Source: CAVWUA01 sp963758025 (GTDB lineage: Bacteria > Planctomycetota > Planctomycetia > Isosphaerales > Isosphaeraceae). Taken from it: 64,000 nt of DNA. The notes beneath the pieces are model-generated. The model was given only the letters and a program-made list of their open reading frames with translations. It was not told the DNA's origin and searched no databases. The translations under genes and the position numbers were made by a program. Positions 36,301 through 45,977 of the stretch are shown piece after piece; position 1 is the stretch's first letter, and every line of letters begins with the position of its first letter. The stretch spans positions 186,001-250,000 of the forward strand of contig CAVWUA010000003.1 of assembly GCA_963758025.1 (NCBI GenBank), written 5' to 3'.

Positions 36301-36497
36301 TCCCGCCAGCCGTAGGGCGCGAAGGCCGAGAGGAGCAGGTCGGCCCCGATCAACAGCCCGAGAACCGCCGTGAAGACGTACAGCCGCCGGTGTTCGTCGT
36401 GATGGTGATGATGGTGGTGGGCTGCCTGAGCCTCGCCCCCCTCGAAGGCGTGGGCGTGCAGGTGCCGCATGTCCTCGGGGTGGTATTCGCGGTGCAT
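33385..36497 (-). CDS. P1B-type metal ATPase fused to HflK-like SPFH domain, one frameshift
   Basis: One continuous frame carries a His-rich N-terminus (seven His at 27-33), then a P-type ATPase with LTGESTP (about 203-209), ACPCALV (CPC at 305-307), FDKTGTLTQG (Asp349), SQHPLAQAI and GDGINDAPAL (554-563). After residue 655 a linker leads to a new membrane helix near 703-722 and a Band 7 domain starting ADEVGLLRRFGQYRGVLPPG, as in HflK. Near 33710 one missing base shifts the frame; beyond it EGQAAATKNAAEADRARRLA and an end at 33385 follow (about 1,037 residues). CPC plus His-rich suggests Cu, Zn or Cd export. There is no classical CxxC HMA domain. Confidence 0.85.
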
Positions 36498-36727
36498 TCC
36501 CGGTGGCCTTCTCGGACTCGGCGCGCATGGAGAGGAAACGGAAGTTCACCGTAAGTTTCACGGAGTCGCGTGTCAAGCGGGACGATCGGGATGCGTTCCC
36601 CTCTTGCCGGGGAACGGTCCCGTGGCCACTGTAGAAAAGGGAGAACGATTGCCGGAGGTCCGTCACGAAGGGACCGGACCCCGTTTCGTCCCGACGCTCG
36701 GACCCGCCGAGTCGAAAGGAGTGCCTC

Positions 36728-38148
36728 GTGCCACCGGAAAACGAGTCGGCGCGTTCGGGGAAAATTGCCTTATCGACGACACCGGAGAGGCTTTCCCGAG
36801 GCAAACTTCCGCGTCATCTCATACTTTTGATGCTCGTGCTGGCGACGGTGCGGGTGGTCGGGTTCCTGGATCGCCGGTACGACGACCTGGCGTATGTGTT
36901 CTGGGTTGTGAAGGAGTTCCATCGATCACCCTCGCCGCTACCGTCCGACCTGATGTTGGGGCTTCTCGCCTACGGCTGGCCGCTGATCCTGGTCCTGCTG
37001 ATCCTCTTAAGAAAGAATCCGTGGCTGGTTCGCGGAGCGGCGCTGGCGTTTCTGATTCTCTCGATCGACCGGCTGGCGTTGCTCGTTCTGGAAGTCGCGT
37101 CGCTCACCGGAGATCGGCGATTCGCCCTCCCGGACATGGCCGGTCATGGTTCTCGATCGCTCGGTGTGATTCTCCCGCTCGCCCTGGTCGAGATGATGTT
37201 GGAAGCGTACGTCGCCGTGGGATTGCTGCGCTGGGATCGCCGCTATCGCCGGTCACGGACCAGGGTGCAGGCGCCGGTCGAGGCCCGGCAGGGAATCGCG
37301 AGCCGGATGGCGATCTTCGGCTCGCTGCTGTTCGCGGGGTGCCTGCTGGGGAACTGGGCCTGGCAACTGTACGAGAACGCTCTCAGCAGATTCCCGACCC
37401 TCCGCACGTCGATTCTGAGCGCTGATTCCGAGATGGGGGTGATGACGGACCAGGGGGCTCCGCCGCGGAGCATCGAGGATCGGAAGGCGATGCGCGTGCT
37501 GGCGGTGCTCAACGATGCGGCGATGCGACACTTCCGAGGGGACTTCCCGGCGCCTCCGAGACGGCCCTGGAGGGATTACGCCAGTTCGAGAATCTCAACG
37601 TCGCCAATCCACCCCGGCCGGTGTATCTCCAGCAGATCGCGTTGCTGATGAACAACCTCTCCTGGACGATGGTGACCGGAACAAAGCCCGAGAGCCGGAA
37701 CCCGTCGTGTGCGACCTTGCTGGCGCGGAGAGCGGTCCAGCTTTCCTCGGGGGAGGCGATGTACTGGAACACGCTGGCGGTGGCCCTGTTCCGCGCGGGG
37801 CGGTTCCCGGCGGCGCGGGCGGCGTTCGATCAATCGCAGAAACTCGACGATGGCGGGAACAGTTTCGACTGGTTCTTTCTCGCGATGATGGCGCATGCCC
37901 AGGGGGATGCCACCGAGGCTCGGCGGGAATATGACCGGGCCGTGGCGTGGATGCAGACGAATCGTCCCGATGACGTGGAACTCCTGCGGTTCCGCGCCGA
38001 GGCGGCGGCGTTGCTGGGTCTCGACGTACCGGAACCTCCGCTCAGGAATGCTCCTGGTCCCAGTCTCGATCCAGCGCGTCGTCCTCCTCCTCGTCCTCGT
38101 CATGATCCTGCTGATGGTGGACCCATTCGTCGAGTTCCTCCGGCTTAA
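36728..38148 (+). CDS. Membrane protein with C-terminal TPR-like region, frameshifted
   Basis: From ATG 36728 the N-terminal half has about six hydrophobic segments (for example LILLMLVLATVRVVGFL, LILVLLILLRKNPWLVRG). After about residue 275 the frame changes near 37550; the second part includes YLQQIALLMNNLSWTMV and YWNTLAVALFRAGRFPAARA, a tetratricopeptide-type helix pair, and FFLAMMAHAQGDATEARREY. The last 35 codons overlap the opposing gene at 38042 and look doubtful. It diverges from the ATPase-HflK operon. No specific role can be named; TPRs suggest protein binding. Confidence 0.6.
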
Positions 38149-38963
38149 TCTGATCCCTCGGCGCGGCGGTGAGGGGGCCGGCCAGGGATGGGCCGCGGAA
38201 GACCCGGCGCATGTAGAGCAAGAGACGCACCACCGCGAACAGCGAGACGACCAGCAAGAGCAGGATCGGCCAGGACATCCGTCCGAACGGCTGCCAGGGT
38301 TTCCGAAGCTGACCGGCGGACTTGCTCGGCGGCGGGAAACGCCCCACGATCATCGGCGCGACGCGGACCTTCTTGTCACCGGCGAGGTAGGCCATCAGCT
38401 TCAGGAAGTAGCCGTCGAAGGTGATTCGGGTTCCCCAGGCCTCGTCCCCCAGGGCGATATCCCGGGGTGGGTCCTCAAAGACGAGGACGTAGGGATTGTC
38501 CTGGCTGTCCCTCGTGACGGCCCAGACCTCGTAAAGCCGCTCGCGCGGGGTGACGTTCGAGTCCTTGACCTCGTGGACGAGCGTGCGCAGAGCGGTCCCT
38601 TCGATATGGATCGGCAGGCCCCGGTAGCGCTCGGGGTCCTCGATGAGCTGGCTGAACAGGACGTCGCGGCGGCTCTGCTCGTCGAGCGTCTCGTAAGGGA
38701 CCTTGCCGCACGCGTCGCAGGAGTTCGGCGTAGGCCGGGTTGTCACGGATCGTCAGCTTGGTCCGATCCTGAATTCCCTGGAACCGAGGGTCCTCGTCGG
38801 GTTCGGGTAATGGCGGAACCTGGGCCAGGGGGCGGGGTTTTGGCGGGTTAACCCGATTCCACATGCCCCAGAGGACCAGGGGCCAGCCCACCGCCATGAT
38901 CACCACCAAGGTGAGGAGACGGGAAAGCTCCGAACCGCGAAAGAGGGGGCCGGGTTCTCTCAA
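38042..38963 (-). CDS. Membrane protein downstream of ExbD, one frameshift
   Basis: Its start overlaps the ExbD stop by four bases. An N-terminal helix (LTLVVIMAVGWPLVLWGMW) is followed by a Pro-rich linker and DNPAYAELLRR. The frame then changes near 38715 and continues with KVPYETLDEQSRRDVLFSQL, a beta-rich part with IHIEGTALRTLVHEV, a second helix (WPILLLLVVSLFAVVRLLLY) and an Asp/Glu-rich tail. About 305 residues in total. It belongs to the ExbB-ExbD-ExbD operon and is probably part of the same complex. Family not recognised. Confidence 0.65.
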
Positions 38964-39445
38964 AGGGAAGGCCCCCCGGTATCGGTCAGCTCGGCGAAGC
39001 TGATCTTGGTCATGTCGAGGCCCATGAACACATCAACGACCCGGATCAGCTCGGAATATTTCAACTCCGGGTCGGCCTGAATCAGGGCCTGGTCGAACGG
39101 CAAGGACTCGTCGCTGAGGATCTGCTTGAGTTTGGCCTCAAGCTGGGCGATTCCTTGGAGCTGAACGTCGCCGACGGAGACGACGCCGAGCTCGCCACCA
39201 GGATCGGCGTAGAGCGAGGTCGTCAGGGTCCGCAGTTCGGCGGGCACGTCGGGGTTGGGCTGGTCCGATTCCGAAGGCGCCTCGGCCTCGGTCTGCGGGT
39301 TGGACGGCAGCAGGTTCATGGCGAACTGGCCCTCGATCGGCATGGGATTGTACGTCATGATGAAGAAGGCCAGAAGCTGGAAGGCCATGTCGAGCATGGA
39401 GGTCAGCGGCTGCTCGACTTCCGTGATTTTCTTGCGTTTGAACAT
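38960..39445 (-). CDS. exbD: ExbD/TolR biopolymer transport protein
   Basis: The 161-residue protein has the ExbD pattern: short cytoplasmic start, one helix with the essential membrane Asp in LTSMLDMAFQLLAFFIMTY, then a periplasmic domain with ALIQADPELKYSELIRVVDV. ExbD works with ExbB to turn proton flow into force on a TonB or Tol partner. It is the second ExbD of the operon, differing from the first mainly in its longer acidic periplasmic linker. Confidence 0.88.
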   Translation of the reverse strand: MFKRKKITEVEQPLTSMLDMAFQLLAFFIMTYNPMPIEGQFAMNLLPSNPQTEAEAPSESDQPNPDVPAELRTLTTSLYADPGGELGVVSVGDVQLQGIAQLEAKLKQILSDESLPFDQALIQADPELKYSELIRVVDVFMGLDMTKISFAELTDTGGPSL

Positions 39446-39478
39446 CGTCGGTTCACCCTGGATCGTTCGATCGCGTCG

Positions 39479-39964
39479 TCACTGATTCATCGCCTTGAGG
39501 GCGAACTTGCGGAAGCCGAAATTCTGGCAAGCGGAAATCAGCCGCATGAGCTGAGAGAACTCGGTGTCACGATCAGCGCGGATGACGATCGTCGTCGGCA
39601 GGGAATCCCCCGCCTTGATCGGCTTGCCCTCAGCGCGGGCGTTGTACTTGATGAGCTGGACCTGGAGCCGTAGCTCCTCGATCGCCATGTCCGTGGTCAG
39701 CTCACGGCCTTCCCAGAGCAGGTGGCCTTTGCGGTCGATGTTCAGGGTCAGGCGGTCCTCGTCGGTCGCCTCGACGGGACGGGCCGATCCGGCCACGGGG
39801 AGCCGGACACGCTTATCGTAAGCGTCTTCGCTGAAGTTGATGGTGACGATGAAGAAGGTCATGAGCTGGAAGACGACGTCCAGCATCGGGGTCAAGTTCG
39901 GATCGACCTTGGTCTCGCCAAGAGTGGACTGACGGGCCACGCCGGATTCCTCCTCGTCTCCCAC
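39479..39964 (-). CDS. exbD: ExbD/TolR biopolymer transport protein
   Basis: The 161-residue protein carries DPNLTPMLDVVFQLMTFFIV, with the conserved membrane Asp, followed by a periplasmic domain including SLPTTIVIRADRDTEFSQLM. It lies between the ExbB gene and a second ExbD. Having two ExbD paralogues suggests a heteromeric ExbB-ExbD motor, as seen in several planctomycete and gamma-proteobacterial loci. Confidence 0.9.
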   Translation of the reverse strand: MGDEEESGVARQSTLGETKVDPNLTPMLDVVFQLMTFFIVTINFSEDAYDKRVRLPVAGSARPVEATDEDRLTLNIDRKGHLLWEGRELTTDMAIEELRLQVQLIKYNARAEGKPIKAGDSLPTTIVIRADRDTEFSQLMRLISACQNFGFRKFALKAMNQ

Positions 39965-40057
39965 CCGGGACGTTCAAATCCATCCGGGGTGGGAGAGCAG
40001 GCTCATTGGGAAGGTCGCATCAGAGAGCGAATGGGATCGGGTCAGGTTGGATCAACA

Positions 40058-40932
40058 TCAAACAGGCGTCTTGGCGCCCGGCTGCTGCTTGGCGGCCCCG
40101 TAGAACGCGGCGATGGTGCGATCCGCGACCTTGGTCGTCTCCATCGCGATCTGCGCGACCTTGTTCCGCATGACATTGAAGAAGAAGATCGCCGGCGCGG
40201 CCAGCGTGACGCCTTCGAGCGTCGTGAACAGAGCCGTGGCGATATTACCGGCGAGCTTTTCGGGCTGGACCTGACCGCCGACCGTCGTGGCGATGTTCTG
40301 GAACGCCAGGATCATGCCCCAGACCGTGCCGAGCAGCCCGAGCATCGGCCCCAAGGCCCCCACGACGGCCAGATAGCTGATCTTCGATTCCATGCCGACG
40401 ACCACCTCCTCGGCCACGACGTTCATCGCCTCCTTCGCCTCGCCTCGGCCATTCGGCAAGTTGGCGATACCCGTCCGCACCATCTTGGCCAGGAAGGAGT
40501 TGTCATCGCGGCAGGCGTCGTAGGCCTCCTGGAATTTCTTCTCCTTGATGGCCTGCTCCAGCTTGTCCACAAGCTGTGGAGGCACGGCCTCGTTGATGCG
40601 GAACTCCAGGTAGAGCCGGATCACCAGCGCCGTGAAGTAGAGCGAAAGCGCGATGATGACGAAACCAATGAGTCCAGAGGACTCGATCGCCCACATCAAC
40701 ATGGAGGGCGGCGCTGGGGAGTGGACTCGTCGGCCGCGACGGGAGCGGCGGCCGCCGGCGCGGGGGCTTCCGAAGCCGCCGCCTTGGCGGGTGCGGCTTT
40801 CTTGTTTTCCTCCTGAGCGCGTACGGCTGATGCCGGAACCAACGCCAGCGCCATCAGCCACGCGAGGCTGAGCGCCAGCCAGGTCTTGACCGGCAAGTCC
40901 CATGCGAAGTTTGTCCGCGACGGCGTCGGCAT
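40058..40932 (-). CDS. exbB: MotA/TolQ/ExbB proton channel with N-terminal signal peptide, one frameshift
   Basis: ATG 40932 starts a signal peptide (WLALSLAWLMALALVPASA) and an Ala/Pro-rich linker. Near 40705 the frame changes into PSMLMWAIESSGLIGFVIIA. The channel core has three helices: the first is FVIIALSLYFTALVI, the second contains YLAVVGALGPMLGLLGTVWG and the third LEGVTLAAPAIFFF. The conserved TolQ/ExbB motif GLLGTVxG is intact. Such preprotein-like ExbB forms with leader plus linker are known in planctomycetes. It is the first gene of the ExbB-ExbD-ExbD operon. Confidence 0.85.
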
Positions 40933-41239
40933 CGGCGAATTCTCCCTACCTCAAAGAACGCGGGCGGGGCGGATCAGGGATGACCATCCTGGGAGGATGC
41001 CCGCTCGGGCACCGGCCACGGACACTCAGCGATCCCACCTTCTCCAAACGGATCAACCGCAGTGGTTGCGACTCGTTGAAACGGGACCGACTCGCCCAGA
41101 ACGGTGCGAGTTTCAGTATCCCTACTCCTCAATTTCCATCATCTAATGCATCCTGTCAACGACCGCGCTTCTTTTCTTCCGCGCATGGCGATTTTAGGCC
41201 ACGCGTTCGCCAGGGGCGAGGTGAGGATGGGCTCTCGAC
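40933..41239 (-). promoter_or_regulatory. Intergenic region with candidate exbB promoter (41131-41159)
   Basis: On the minus strand TTGACA (41154-41159) and GAAATT (41131-41136) are 17 bases apart. The same -35/GAAxTT arrangement precedes cysI. Nothing else is seen in this gap. Confidence 0.35.
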
Positions 41240-42559
41240 TCAGTTGGCCCGGTGGACCGGTCCCGGCAGGAAACGCTGGATGAGCTGAGACTCGAACGTG
41301 GCGGGAACGACCTGATCGGGGCTGCCGATCGCGCTGGAGCCGAGCGCCCGGGTCAGGCCGGGAACGGTGGCGATGCCGTCGGGGGCGAAGGCCAGGGGGA
41401 GGTCGCGCTGGCCGTGCAGCATCACCGCGCCAGGGCGGTACAGATCCCCCAGGGCACCAGCCAGTTGGATCTCACCGTTGCGGTGGATGGTGAAGGCCAG
41501 ACCGAGGGCCTGAAATTCCTGTTCGGGATTGCGCCAGTCCGCGCGGTCGTCGATGCGAAAATGCAACTGCGACTGGAGCGCCTGGAGCAACGGCGTGCCG
41601 ATCGTGCCCCGGCCCGAACGCAGCTCCCCCTTGGCCGCGACCCAGCCGAAGCCGCGCCCCGGCTGGTCGGCCCAGCGGGCCGACTCGACCACGACCTGGG
41701 CGTGTCCCGAGAGCCGGTGCTCGGGGGCGAGCCGGCCGATCAGCCGGTCGAGGTCCACGTCGATCAGGCTGCCGCGGAAGGTGGCGTCCCAGTCCGCGCT
41801 GCCGGCCTGTTGCAGGGCCAGTTCCCCCTGGACCTGGGCGTCACCGCCGAGCCAGTCCTCCGAGTTGAAGAAGGCGTCGAGGACCCGCGCCGGCAGGACC
41901 GCGCCGTCCATGGTCTTGAGCGTCAAGCGGGTCCCGACCACCTCGGCGTGCCGGTCGCGCGTCAGGGTCAATTCACAGCGAGGCGAGGTGCCGGACGCAC
42001 CCACGACCTTGTAACTGGCCGTCACGACCGGGGCCTGCGGGTCGGCCTGAAGCATCCCGGCCAGGTCGTGCAAGGTGTACCGAGGTCCGGTCGGGCCGAG
42101 GTCGATCTCGCACGTGCGGGCAATCAGGCTGATCCGGTCGAACGGCGAGCCGCCCCCCGCGCGCTGGAGCAAGGCCCCGACCTGCGCCATCGCCTGCTTC
42201 GGCCCCTGGCCACGTAGGCGCAGGCCGTCGGCATCGAGTCGGAGCGTGCGCCCCTCCCGGTGCAGGACGAGCTTCTCCGCGCGGGCGATCTCCGCGAGCC
42301 GGGCGTCTCCGCGTCCTGATTCCAGTTGCTTGAGCACCGCCCCGTCGTACACGACCATGCCGGGTCGTGGGTAACGGACGTCGCGCAGGGTGACCTGCAC
42401 GCCAAGTTGTTGACCAAGGTCGATCTCCACCTGGCGGCGGTGTTCCGGCTGGTTGACCTTCCAGGCCGTCAGACCGACGTAGCCGGTCGGCGCGACCGTC
42501 AGGGCCAGCACAGCGAGGGTAAACAGGATCTGGCGGTTCGGTCGTGTGAGGGCAAACAT
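41240..42559 (-). CDS. AsmA-like membrane-anchored protein
   Basis: The 439-residue protein has one N-terminal helix (ILFTLAVLALTVAPTGYVGL) and a large beta-rich domain with QLGVQVTLRDVRYPRPGMVV and repeated strands such as LVLHREGRTLRLDADGLRLR and EWQLAGALGD-like turns. This is the layout of AsmA/DUF3971 proteins, which reach from the inner membrane into the periplasm and may bridge lipid transport to the outer membrane. It follows aroC by 40 bases on the same strand and may be co-transcribed. The assignment rests on general pattern only. Confidence 0.5.
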   Translation of the reverse strand: MFALTRPNRQILFTLAVLALTVAPTGYVGLTAWKVNQPEHRRQVEIDLGQQLGVQVTLRDVRYPRPGMVVYDGAVLKQLESGRGDARLAEIARAEKLVLHREGRTLRLDADGLRLRGQGPKQAMAQVGALLQRAGGGSPFDRISLIARTCEIDLGPTGPRYTLHDLAGMLQADPQAPVVTASYKVVGASGTSPRCELTLTRDRHAEVVGTRLTLKTMDGAVLPARVLDAFFNSEDWLGGDAQVQGELALQQAGSADWDATFRGSLIDVDLDRLIGRLAPEHRLSGHAQVVVESARWADQPGRGFGWVAAKGELRSGRGTIGTPLLQALQSQLHFRIDDRADWRNPEQEFQALGLAFTIHRNGEIQLAGALGDLYRPGAVMLHGQRDLPLAFAPDGIATVPGLTRALGSSAIGSPDQVVPATFESQLIQRFLPGPVHRAN

Positions 42560-42599
42560 CCGTGTTCTCCCTATCGTTCGGAACAGATAACAAAAGGCG

Positions 42600-43770
42600 T
42601 TACGGTCGGCCTCCGTCCTCGGCGTGCCAGTGCTCGGCCAGGTGCTGACGGGCGAGGGCGTGCAGGGCGTCCATCGCGGCCCGGATGGCCGCCAGACTCG
42701 TGCCCACGTATTTCTCGACGACCGCCGCGGCGATCTCGAACGCGACGACGTTCTCGACGATCACGCTCGCGGCCGGCACGGCGCAGACGTCCGATCGCTC
42801 GTAAGCGGCCGGCTGCGGCTGCTTGGTCGCCATGTTGACCGACGGTCCCCGCGCGGCGAGCGTGCTGATTGGCTTCTTCGAGGCCCGCACGATGATCGGC
42901 TCGCCGTTGGACGTCCCCCCTTCGATCCCTCCGGCGTTGTTCGTCGGCCGTCGGAAGCCAAACCGGCGGTCGTCCGCCGGGTGCTCCGCCTCGTGGCGGA
43001 TCGGGTCCATCACATTCGAACCCGGCCGCAAGGCCGCCTCGACCCCCAGGCCGATCTCCACCGCCTTGATCGCCTGAATGCTCATGACCGCCAGGGCCAG
43101 CCGGGCGTCGAGCTTCCGGTCCCACTGGGCGTGGCTTCCCAGACCGATCGGACAGCCGTTGACGACCGTCTCGACGACCCCGCCGAGCGTGTCCCCCGCC
43201 TCACGCGCCGCGTCAATCGCCGCGACGATCCTGGCATCCGCCTCGGGATTGAGCGTGTACACCGGGCTGGCGTCCCGCACGGCGAGATCGTACGAGAGCG
43301 GCGGCGCCTCGATTCCTCCGAGCGATCGGACGTAGCCGAAGACCTCGATCCCCAGTTCCCGCAGGAGCAATCGGGCGAGCGCCTCCGACCGCCACGCGCA
43401 AGGCCGTCTCCCGGGCACTGGCCCGTTCGAGCACCTGGCGGATGCCGGTCTGGTAGTTGATCGAACCGGCCAGGTCGATATGCCCGCCGCGAGGGGCCGG
43501 GGGCTCCTTCAGGCGTTCGAGCTTCGCGTCGTTGTTGACCAGCCGCAGGGTGATCGGCGCTCCGGTGGTGACGCCGTGATAGATCCCGGAATCGACGATG
43601 ATCCGGTCTGTCTCCAGGGTCTGCCGCTTGCCGCGTCCGTAGCCTCCCTGCCGCCGCTTCAACTCGCGGTTGATGAACTCGTGATCCAGGGCGATACCCG
43701 AGGGAAAGCCCTCGACGATCGCGGTCAGGGCCGGGCCGTGCGACTCGCCGGCCGTCAGGTAGCGGAGCAT
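42600..43770 (-). CDS. aroC: Chorismate synthase, one frameshift
   Basis: The start MLRYLTAGESHGPALTAIVE is the first chorismate synthase signature; RRQGGYGRGKRQTLETDRI is the second, and FGFRRPTNNAGGIEGGTSNG is close to the third. The enzyme removes phosphate from EPSP to make chorismate using reduced FMN. Near 43390 the frame changes between ARETALRVAV and EALARLLLRELGIEV, so one or a few bases are wrong or lost. About 389 residues when joined, the normal length. It starts one base after purC ends. Confidence 0.92.
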
Positions 43771-43771
43771 G

Positions 43772-44659
43772 TCATTTCCAGGGGAAGGGCTGACCGGTCA
43801 GGGTCTCGTAGGCTTGAATGTACTTCTCGCGGGTCTGTTGAACGATCGTATCGGGCAAAGGGGGTGGCGGACTGGCCTTGTCCCAGCCCGAGGCGTCGAG
43901 CCAGTCGCGGACGAACTGCTTGTCGAACGACTTCTGCGACCGGCCCGGCTGGTAATCGGCCTCCGACCAGTACCGGGAGCTATCGGGCGTCAGCGCCTCA
44001 TCGACCAGCAAGAGGTCGCCGGTCGCCGTGTCGAGGCCCCATTCGAACTTCGTGTCGGCCAGGATCAGGCCGCGGGACAGGGCATACGACCAGGCGCTTT
44101 CGTAGAGCCGGAGGCTCAGGTCCCGCAAGCTCCCCGCCAGGTCCGTCCCAACCGCGTTGGCCATCACGCCGAACGGGACGTTCTCATCGTGCCCCGACTC
44201 GGCCTTGGTCGCCGGAGTGAAGATCGTCGGGATGCGGTCACTCTCCCGGAGGCTCTTCGGCAGAGGCTCACCGCAGACCGTCCCCTTCTCGCGATACTCC
44301 CGCCAGCCGCTCCCCGCGAGATAGCCGCGCACGACGCACTCGAACGGGACGACGTTCGCCTTCTTGACCAGCATCGACCGCCCTTCCAGGCTCGCCCGCA
44401 CGTCGTCCGGCAGGTTCAAACCGGCCTGGTCGAGATCGGTCGAGAGGACGTGGTTCGGCGCATCGAGCCGGCGGAACCAGAAGGCACTCAGGCCGTTCAG
44501 AACGCGCCCCTTGTCGGGAATGCCGGTGGGCAGGACCCAGTCAAAGGCACTGATCCGATCCGTGGCGACCATCAGGAGCCGGTCGCCCAGGTCGTACACG
44601 TCGCGCACCTTCCCCTTGCGGCAAGGAATCCCCGTCAGCGACGTTTCGAGCAGCGCCAC
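43772..44659 (-). CDS. purC: Phosphoribosylaminoimidazole-succinocarboxamide synthase (SAICAR synthetase)
   Basis: The start is GTG 44659 with GGAGGG ahead. GKVRDVYDLGDRLLMVATDR is the canonical PurC opening, followed by VVRGYLAGSGWREYREKGTV and LADTKFEWGLDTATGDLLLV. It ligates aspartate to CAIR with ATP in purine synthesis. At 295 residues it belongs to the longer PurC class common outside gamma-proteobacteria. The frame stays open upstream but lacks homology. It is co-directional with aroC. Confidence 0.95.
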   Translation of the reverse strand: MALLETSLTGIPCRKGKVRDVYDLGDRLLMVATDRISAFDWVLPTGIPDKGRVLNGLSAFWFRRLDAPNHVLSTDLDQAGLNLPDDVRASLEGRSMLVKKANVVPFECVVRGYLAGSGWREYREKGTVCGEPLPKSLRESDRIPTIFTPATKAESGHDENVPFGVMANAVGTDLAGSLRDLSLRLYESAWSYALSRGLILADTKFEWGLDTATGDLLLVDEALTPDSSRYWSEADYQPGRSQKSFDKQFVRDWLDASGWDKASPPPPLPDTIVQQTREKYIQAYETLTGQPFPWK

Positions 44660-44853
44660 CGCAACACCCTCCAGCCCTCTCGTCCTCCGTCCGGCGAATG
44701 TAAACCAAACACCGGAAACCGACAAGGCCGATGCCGCGAGGTGAGGGAACGATGCGCGAACGACCTCTCGGGGACCCCGGTGGATCGTGGCTCTTGGGAT
44801 TCGTGCCGGTGATGGACGCACCGTTCCCTTGCGTCGGGAAAGGGAAGGTCAGA
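44660..44853. other. Intergenic, upstream of purC
   Basis: This holds the purC ribosome site and presumably its promoter; no clear -35/-10 pair was found. Confidence 0.3.
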
Positions 44854-44903
44854 GAGGGCGGGGAGCCCCTCGATCCGCGTCATGCGTTTCTCCCCCCGCC
44901 CTC
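44854..44903 (-). terminator. Probable terminator of the DUF2784-nadC-birA operon
   Basis: GAGGGCGGGG and CCCCGCCCTC form a 10-bp stem with a 30-base loop, about 110 bases past the birA stop. Confidence 0.4.
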
Positions 44904-45014
44904 CGAAAATAACGATCGGCGCCGAAGCGGCGGTCGTGAGACGCACCCGCCGTTATGGAGATCGGCGTCACGCCTCGACAGAACGTTAGCTCCCGAGAAC
45001 ATTCTGTCAAATTC

Positions 45015-45977
45015 TCAAATGGGCGCGGGATTGTCGTCGAGACGAACCGAGACGATCTCCGAGGCCGCGACGCGACGGCGTCCGTCGTCCGACTCGATGA
45101 GCAAGCCGCGGCCCAGCTCGGCATCGCGCAAGAGGCCCCGGACCGATCCCGAGGTCGTCTCCAGGGCCACCGACGCCCCCATGCCTTCGAGCAGGGCTTT
45201 CCAGCGAGCGGCCAGCGGTGCGGCGCCGGCGGCGATCCCCTCGCCGTACAGGTCGTCGAGCGATCGGATCAAGGCGCGGGCCAGTTCGGAGCGGTCGGCC
45301 GGCTCGTTCAGGAGTCCTCGCAACGAGATCGCTGTCTCGCGCAGGTCGTCGGGAAAGTCTTCGCACGTCGTATTAACGTTCAGTCCGATCCCGATGACAG
45401 CCCCCTGGCTCCGCTCGACGAGGATTCCGGCGATCTTGCGGCCATCAACCCGCACGTCGTTCGGCCACTTGATCCGGGCCGGACGGCCGGACCACGCCGC
45501 GACGACCTCCGCGACCGCGACCGCCCCCAGGGCCGTCAGCCAGGACGGGTCGGCCAGCGACGACGGCGGGAAGACCAGGAGCGACATCAGGAGCGACGTA
45601 CACCGAGACGCATTCCATTTCCGGCCCCGGCGCCCCCGGCCCGCCGTCTGTTCCTCAGCCAGGATGACGAGTCCGTCGTTGGCCCGCGACACGGCCGCCC
45701 GCGCGGCCAGGTCGTTCGTGCTGCGGACCCGGTCCCAGACGGCGATCCGCCGGCCGATGCGCCGCGTCTCCAGCGACCACTCAATCTGGTCGGGGCAGAG
45801 CCGCTCGGCCGGACCTCGGTAGGCGACGCCTTGATACGGGTGCCGTTCGAGCGCGAAGCCGAACGCCTCCAGCTCCTCCAGGTCGCGCCGGAGGGTCGCG
45901 GGGTCCCCCTCCAGTGAGGCCAGGGGGACGAACGCGCCACGCGCATCCCGGAGCGTGTGCAGCAGGGGGATATTCAC
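45015..45977 (-). CDS. birA: Biotin-[acetyl-CoA-carboxylase] ligase
   Basis: The 320-residue protein has an N-terminal winged-helix-like part (RDLEELEAFGFALERHPYQG), as in bifunctional BirA, then the ligase core: STNDLAARAA, LAEEQTAGRGRRGRKW (biotinyl-AMP loop GRGRRGR), RIKWPNDVRVDGRKIAGILV and VIGIGLNVNTT. It activates biotin with ATP and attaches it to biotin carboxyl carrier protein; the N-terminal part may also repress biotin genes. It overlaps nadC by four bases. Confidence 0.93.
   Translation of the reverse strand: MNIPLLHTLRDARGAFVPLASLEGDPATLRRDLEELEAFGFALERHPYQGVAYRGPAERLCPDQIEWSLETRRIGRRIAVWDRVRSTNDLAARAAVSRANDGLVILAEEQTAGRGRRGRKWNASRCTSLLMSLLVFPPSSLADPSWLTALGAVAVAEVVAAWSGRPARIKWPNDVRVDGRKIAGILVERSQGAVIGIGLNVNTTCEDFPDDLRETAISLRGLLNEPADRSELARALIRSLDDLYGEGIAAGAAPLAARWKALLEGMGASVALETTSGSVRGLLRDAELGRGLLIESDDGRRRVAASEIVSVRLDDNPAPI

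Noticed and set aside
38072..38148. C-terminal 25 codons of the TPR-like gene
   Set aside because: They overlap the secure minus-strand gene and are Pro/Arg-rich; the real end is probably earlier after another indel.
44975..45015. LexA/SOS-like motif (AGAACATTCTGTC) near the birA end
   Set aside because: Half-site spacing does not fit known LexA boxes and it lies downstream of birA, not ahead of a repair gene.
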